Assembly: GCA_016282815.1 (NCBI GenBank)
Contig: JAEELU010000124.1
Span: forward strand, 1 to 9,302
Origin: Acholeplasmatales bacterium
Lineage (GTDB): Bacteria > Bacillota_I > Bacilli_A > Acholeplasmatales > Anaeroplasmataceae
DNA length: 9,302 nt
Direction of reading: 5' to 3'
Shown: one piece after another, positions 5,870 to 9,302 of the stretch
How positions within the stretch are numbered: the first letter of the stretch is position 1
Layout of the letters: every line of letters starts with the position of its first letter
Made by a program: the position numbers and the translations under genes
Notes under the pieces: model-generated
Told to the model about the DNA's origin: nothing
What the model saw: the letters and a program-made list of their open reading frames with translations, nothing else
Database searches by the model: none

Positions 5870-7159
5870 ATGAAGTATTTTGGAACTGATGGTATTCGTG
5901 GAGTACCAAATCAAAAATTAACAGTTGAGCTTGTTACAAGATTAGGTAGTGCACTTACTGCACTTGAGAATAAAAATGTAGTACTCGCAACAGATACTAG
6001 AATATCAAAGGATATGCTAGCATCATGTATTACTGCAGGTGCTCTATCACAGGGATTAAATGTTATATTTATCGGTGTAGTACCAACTCCAGCATTAATT
6101 TATTATTCACATAAATATAATTATACTGGTGTAATGATTACTGCAAGCCATAATCCTTATACAGATAATGGTATTAAGGTATTAAAGAATGGTAAAAAGC
6201 TTTCTCCAGAGGATGAAGAAAAAATAGAAGCACTAATTGATAACCCACTACCTAAGAGTACTGAAATTGGTAAATATATTATCAATAATGATGCAAAGCA
6301 GGAATATGTTGATTTCATATCTAGCTTTACTACATCTACATCACGTAGTATCGTGCTTGATACAGCTAATGGTGCAACATACCAAACTGCAGGTGAAATA
6401 TTTAAAAACATCTCTAACAGCCTAACTATTATTTGTAATAATCCTGATGGATATAATATTAATAATGGATGTGGCTCTACACATCTAGAATTGTTACAAA
6501 AGAAGGTAGTAGAGACTCATTCATCTATAGGATTTGCCTTCGATGGTGATGGTGATAGAGTATTATGTGTTAATGACAAGGGTAATGTAATTGATGGTGA
6601 TATGCTAATATACATATTAGCTAGATACCTAAAACAAAATAATAAGCTAAACAATAATACTATCGCCTTATCAATGATGTCTAATTTAGGCTTAATTAAA
6701 TCATTAAATGATAATGGTATTAAGGTTATTGAAACTAATGTAGGAGATAAATACATCGTAAAGGCATTATTTGATAATAATCTATCAGTAGGTGGAGAAA
6801 ATAGTGGTCATATTATATTACCTGATTTATTCCATACTGGCGATGGTGTATTAGTTGCTACACAGATAGTTAAGGTATTAAAGGATACTAATACTAAAAT
6901 CGATGATTGGCTAAAGGATGTAGTAATGTATTCTGATAAGATGGTTAATATCAAGGTTAAGAGTAAGGAAGCAGTATTAAATAATATAGCTTTATTTGAT
7001 AGAGTAGATGAGATTAAGAAGGAATTAAATAATGATTGCAAAATCATTATTAGAGCTTCAGGTACTGAGGATTTAATCAGAGTATCAGTTATGGCAAGAA
7101 CAAAGGATCTTGTAGATAAATTTAGCGATGAGCTAGTATCTATGGTTAATAATATATAA
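5870..7159 (+). CDS. glmM: Phosphoglucosamine mutase
   Basis: Interconverts glucosamine-6-phosphate and glucosamine-1-phosphate, supplying the substrate of the GlmU-type enzyme encoded just upstream. The 429-residue protein is slightly shorter than usual (about 445). The start YFGTDGIRGVPN, the active phosphoserine loop TASHNP (Ser93), the magnesium loop DGDGDR (225-230), GDKYIV (292-297), the sugar-binding GGENSGH (308-314) and the phosphate-binding RASGTEDLIR (395-404) are all present in order. The usual Pro after SGTE is Asp401 here. No clear ribosome site precedes the ATG, which lies 5 bases after the upstream stop, so translation is probably coupled. No convincing terminator follows; only an AT-only palindrome at 7151-7167. 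Confidence 0.96.
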   Translation: MKYFGTDGIRGVPNQKLTVELVTRLGSALTALENKNVVLATDTRISKDMLASCITAGALSQGLNVIFIGVVPTPALIYYSHKYNYTGVMITASHNPYTDNGIKVLKNGKKLSPEDEEKIEALIDNPLPKSTEIGKYIINNDAKQEYVDFISSFTTSTSRSIVLDTANGATYQTAGEIFKNISNSLTIICNNPDGYNINNGCGSTHLELLQKKVVETHSSIGFAFDGDGDRVLCVNDKGNVIDGDMLIYILARYLKQNNKLNNNTIALSMMSNLGLIKSLNDNGIKVIETNVGDKYIVKALFDNNLSVGGENSGHIILPDLFHTGDGVLVATQIVKVLKDTNTKIDDWLKDVVMYSDKMVNIKVKSKEAVLNNIALFDRVDEIKKELNNDCKIIIRASGTEDLIRVSVMARTKDLVDKFSDELVSMVNNI

Positions 7160-7196
7160 AATATATTAAATTAACAAATTTTATTTTATAAAACAC

Positions 7197-7225
7197 TTGA
7201 AATCATAAATATATAGTGATATTAT
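7197..7225 (+). promoter_or_regulatory. Promoter of the pyrimidine (carAB) operon
   Basis: TTGAAA (7197-7202), a 17-base spacer, then TATTAT (7220-7225) preceded by TGA, giving an extended -10. Transcription would begin near 7232, just before the PyrR-site hairpin. Confidence 0.7.
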
Positions 7226-7234
7226 TTTTACGGA

Positions 7235-7268
7235 AACTTTAAGATAGTCCAGTGAGGCTAACAAGATT
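7235..7268 (+). promoter_or_regulatory. PyrR binding loop (anti-antiterminator)
   Basis: The core AGTCCAGTGAGGCT (7246-7259) matches the conserved PyrR RNA site (ARUCCNGNGAGGYU). It can fold with AG-CC paired to GG-CT around the AGTGA loop. A lower stem of AACTT (7235-7239) with AAG-TT (7263-7268) encloses a purine-rich bulge. In the B. subtilis pyr model, PyrR with UMP or UTP stabilises this hairpin, so the downstream terminator forms when pyrimidines are plentiful. I could not define the competing antiterminator with certainty. Confidence 0.82.
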
Positions 7269-7304
7269 AGAATAGAAATAGTATAGCAGTTTAGAAATAT
7301 TATT

Positions 7305-7338
7305 AGTTTTCTGGTCTTTTTGGCTAGAAAACTTTTTT
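7305..7338 (+). terminator. Attenuator terminator in the carAB leader
   Basis: AGTTTTCTGGTC (7305-7316) pairs over 12 positions (two G-T) with GGCTAGAAAACT (7322-7333) around a T5 loop, then a T run to 7338. It lies between the PyrR site and carA, as expected for pyrimidine-controlled attenuation. Confidence 0.88.
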
Positions 7339-7364
7339 AATTCTTAAGGGGAAAGAGAGAAAAA

Positions 7365-8468
7365 ATGAGAGTAGCAAATGACAGAAAGCTTGTATTAGCT
7401 AACGGAGAAGTATTTGAGGGTGTAGGATTTGGTAGCCAAAAGGAGGTTATCGCCGAAATAGTATTTAATACCTCTATGGTAGGTTACCAGGAGATATTAT
7501 CAGATTCATCATACTGTGGACAGGTTGTATGTATGACATATCCATTAATTGGTAATTATGGTGTTACAGATGATGATTATGAATCAAAGTCAATAAAGAT
7601 GAGTGGATTTGTTGTAAGAGAATACAATGATTTACCATCTAACTTTAGAGCAACTAAAACTCTAGGTGACGTAATGGATGAAAATGACGCTGCTGGTATT
7701 TCTAATATCGATACTAGAAAGCTTGCAAGAATCATTAGAGATCAAGGCTCACAGCTTGTTATGATCACTGATATAAATAAGCCAACAGAGGAATGCGTTA
7801 AGAAATTAAATGCCCGTGGCTTTGAGCACAATCAGCTTGAAAGAGTATCAACTAAAAAGGTTTGGTATTCTAGAACTGCTAATCCCCTATATACAGTTGT
7901 TGCGATAGATTGTGGTATAAAGATGAATATCGTTAGAAAATTTAATCAATTTGGATGTAATGTAGTTGTAGTACCATATACATCTACATATGAGGATATA
8001 ATGAAATATCAGCCCGACGGATTATTTATCTCAAATGGTCCTGGTGATCCTGAGGATGCCAAGGAGGTTATCGAGCTTGTAAGACGTGCAAAGGGTAAGC
8101 TTCCTATATTTGGTATTTGCTTAGGACACCAAATAATAGGCTTAGCATATGGTGCTAAGACATACAAGATGAAGTTTGGTCATAGAGGTGCTAATCACCC
8201 AGTTAAGAATCTACTTAATGGTAAGATAGAAATAACAAGCCAAAACCATTCATTCGCAATAGATAAAAAATCACTTGAGGGTACAGGACTTGAGCTTACA
8301 CATGTAAATGTAATTGATGGTGAGCTTGAGGGTGTTAGAGATACTAAAAACCATGTGATGTCAATTCAGTATCACCCAGAATCAGCTGCTGGTCCTGAGG
8401 ATTCAGAATATTTATTCAAGCAGTTTATAGATTTATTACATGATTTTGGAGGTAATCAAAATGCCTAA
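7365..8468 (+). CDS. carA: Carbamoyl-phosphate synthase small subunit (glutamine amidotransferase)
   Basis: Hydrolyses glutamine and passes ammonia to CarB for carbamoyl phosphate, the first step to pyrimidines and arginine. The 367 residues match the usual length. The N-terminal CPSase domain shows VFNTSMVGYQEILSDSSYCGQ and the DTRKLARIIR stretch. The C-terminal class I amidotransferase domain shows SNGPGDP (223-229), the nucleophile in GICLGHQ (Cys252), KFGHRGANHPV, and the His337-Glu339 pair in YHPES. AAGGGG with a GAGAG stretch precedes the ATG. The PyrR attenuator ahead of it points to pyrimidine control and not arginine control. It overlaps carB by 8 bases in another frame, which suggests coupled, near-equal translation. 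Confidence 0.97.
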   Translation: MRVANDRKLVLANGEVFEGVGFGSQKEVIAEIVFNTSMVGYQEILSDSSYCGQVVCMTYPLIGNYGVTDDDYESKSIKMSGFVVREYNDLPSNFRATKTLGDVMDENDAAGISNIDTRKLARIIRDQGSQLVMITDINKPTEECVKKLNARGFEHNQLERVSTKKVWYSRTANPLYTVVAIDCGIKMNIVRKFNQFGCNVVVVPYTSTYEDIMKYQPDGLFISNGPGDPEDAKEVIELVRRAKGKLPIFGICLGHQIIGLAYGAKTYKMKFGHRGANHPVKNLLNGKIEITSQNHSFAIDKKSLEGTGLELTHVNVIDGELEGVRDTKNHVMSIQYHPESAAGPEDSEYLFKQFIDLLHDFGGNQNA

Positions 8469-9302
8469 AAGAACAAATATTAAGAAAATAATGGTAATAG
8501 GCTCTGGACCAATTGTAATTGGACAGGCAGCAGAATTTGATTATGCAGGAACTCAAGCATGTCTTGCCTTAAAGGAAGAGGGCTATGAGGTTATATTAGT
8601 TAACTCAAATCCTGCAACAATAATGACAGATACTAAGATTGCAGATAAGGTTTATATGGAGCCACTTGATCTTGAGCATGTTGCGAAGATTATTAGATAC
8701 GAGCGTCCAGATGGATTATTATGCTCTATCGGTGGTCAAACAGGCTTAAATTTAGGTATGAAGCTTGCTAGAAAGGGTATCTTGGATGAATGTAATGTAG
8801 AATTACTAGGAACAGATGCTAATGCGATAGAAAAGGCAGAGGATAGAGAGCTATTTAGAAATCTATGCTTAGAGATTGGTGAGCCAATTTGTGAATCAAC
8901 TATCGCAACTACAATAGATGAAGCTGTTGAGGCAGCTAAAAAAATAGGATACCCAATCATTATTAGACCAGCATTTACATTAGGTGGTACTGGTGGTGGA
9001 TTTGCAGATAACGAGGAGGAGTTAAGACCACTTGTTAAGAATGCATTAAAGCTTTCTCCAGTTACACAAGTTTTAGTAGAAAAATCAATTAAGGGATTTA
9101 AGGAAATTGAGCTTGAGGTAATGAGAGATAAGAATAATACAGCTATCATTGTCTGCTCAATGGAAAATTTAGATCCAGTAGGAGTTCATACTGGCGACTC
9201 AATAGTTGTAGCCCCAGTTCAAACATTAACAAATAAGGAATATCAAATGCTAAGAAATAGTGCCCTAAGAATTATTAGAGCACTAGGAGTAGAGGGTGGC
9301 TG
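8461..9302 (+). CDS. carB: Carbamoyl-phosphate synthase large subunit, N-terminal part
   Basis: The first 280 codons of a gene of roughly 1,060 codons; it runs off the window in frame with no stop. The visible part is the N-terminal preATP-grasp and the start of the first ATP-grasp (carboxy-phosphate) domain, which makes carboxyphosphate from ATP and bicarbonate. Conserved features are IGSGPIVIGQAAEFDYAGTQ (14-33), NSNPATIMTD (48-57), IGGQTGLNLG, Arg129 (AEDREL), Arg169 with the glycine loop IIRPAFTLGGTGGG, and ENLDPVGVHTGDS with His243. The start is supported by GGAGG (8448-8452) inside the carA end, 8 bases before the ATG. Other pyr genes probably follow outside the window. Confidence 0.96.
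   Translation, partial: MPKRTNIKKIMVIGSGPIVIGQAAEFDYAGTQACLALKEEGYEVILVNSNPATIMTDTKIADKVYMEPLDLEHVAKIIRYERPDGLLCSIGGQTGLNLGMKLARKGILDECNVELLGTDANAIEKAEDRELFRNLCLEIGEPICESTIATTIDEAVEAAKKIGYPIIIRPAFTLGGTGGGFADNEEELRPLVKNALKLSPVTQVLVEKSIKGFKEIELEVMRDKNNTAIIVCSMENLDPVGVHTGDSIVVAPVQTLTNKEYQMLRNSALRIIRALGVEGG

Noticed and set aside
6157..7047. Open frames on the minus strand and one in another plus frame within glmM
   Set aside because: They lie wholly inside a well-supported gene, have no ribosome sites or recognisable motifs, and are shadows of its codon pattern.
7151..7167. AATATAT-AAA-ATATATT palindrome at the end of glmM
   Set aside because: An AT-only 7-base stem without a distinct T run is too weak to call a terminator.
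8736..9149. 137-residue minus-strand open frame opposite carB
   Set aside because: The opposite strand encodes clear CarB motifs throughout; the Ser/Leu-rich translation is an antisense shadow.
1..9302. Alternative genetic code with TGA as Trp
   Set aside because: None of the complete genes ends in TGA, but Trp is written TGG and no gene needs read-through of TGA, so the standard code explains everything.

Overview
The window is AT-rich, standard-code DNA from a low-GC Gram-positive bacterium (Bacillota). The signs are strong AGGAGG-type ribosome sites, TTGA/TATAAT-type promoters, a PyrR-type pyrimidine attenuator and short intrinsic terminators. The gene styles would fit the Bacilli/Erysipelotrichia side and an anaerobic, plant-fibre-using gut organism, but I cannot fix the genus. 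All genes read on the + strand, and no gap between genes exceeds about 205 bases.

Bases 1-3401 hold the end of a hexuronate (pectin sugar acid) operon: the 3' part of tagaturonate reductase (uxaB), altronate dehydratase (uxaA) and uronate isomerase (uxaC), closed by a strong terminator. UxaC makes tagaturonate from galacturonate, UxaB reduces it to altronate and UxaA dehydrates that to 2-keto-3-deoxygluconate.

Bases 3402-4800 are an accessory island. It holds an Rpn-like PD-(D/E)XK nuclease gene whose last 83 codons have their own ribosome site and ATG inside the reading frame. Next comes a degenerate tandem copy of just that C-terminal part, with a perfect ribosome site at the same spacing, its own stop pair and a near-identical terminator. 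Known E. coli Rpn genes make a short C-terminal antitoxin from such an internal start. Here the nested reading frame seems to have been duplicated into a free-standing 75-residue gene, which is the most interesting feature of the window.

Bases 4760-7159 hold a promoter and a two-gene amino-sugar operon for UDP-GlcNAc supply. The first gene is a GlmU-family protein with an intact acetyltransferase half but a shrunken N-terminal half that lacks the nucleotide-binding loop of the uridyltransferase. The second is phosphoglucosamine mutase (glmM).

Bases 7197-9302 hold a promoter, a leader with a PyrR binding site and an attenuator terminator, then carA and the first 280 codons of carB (carbamoyl-phosphate synthase). 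This is probably the front of a pyrimidine biosynthesis operon controlled by PyrR.
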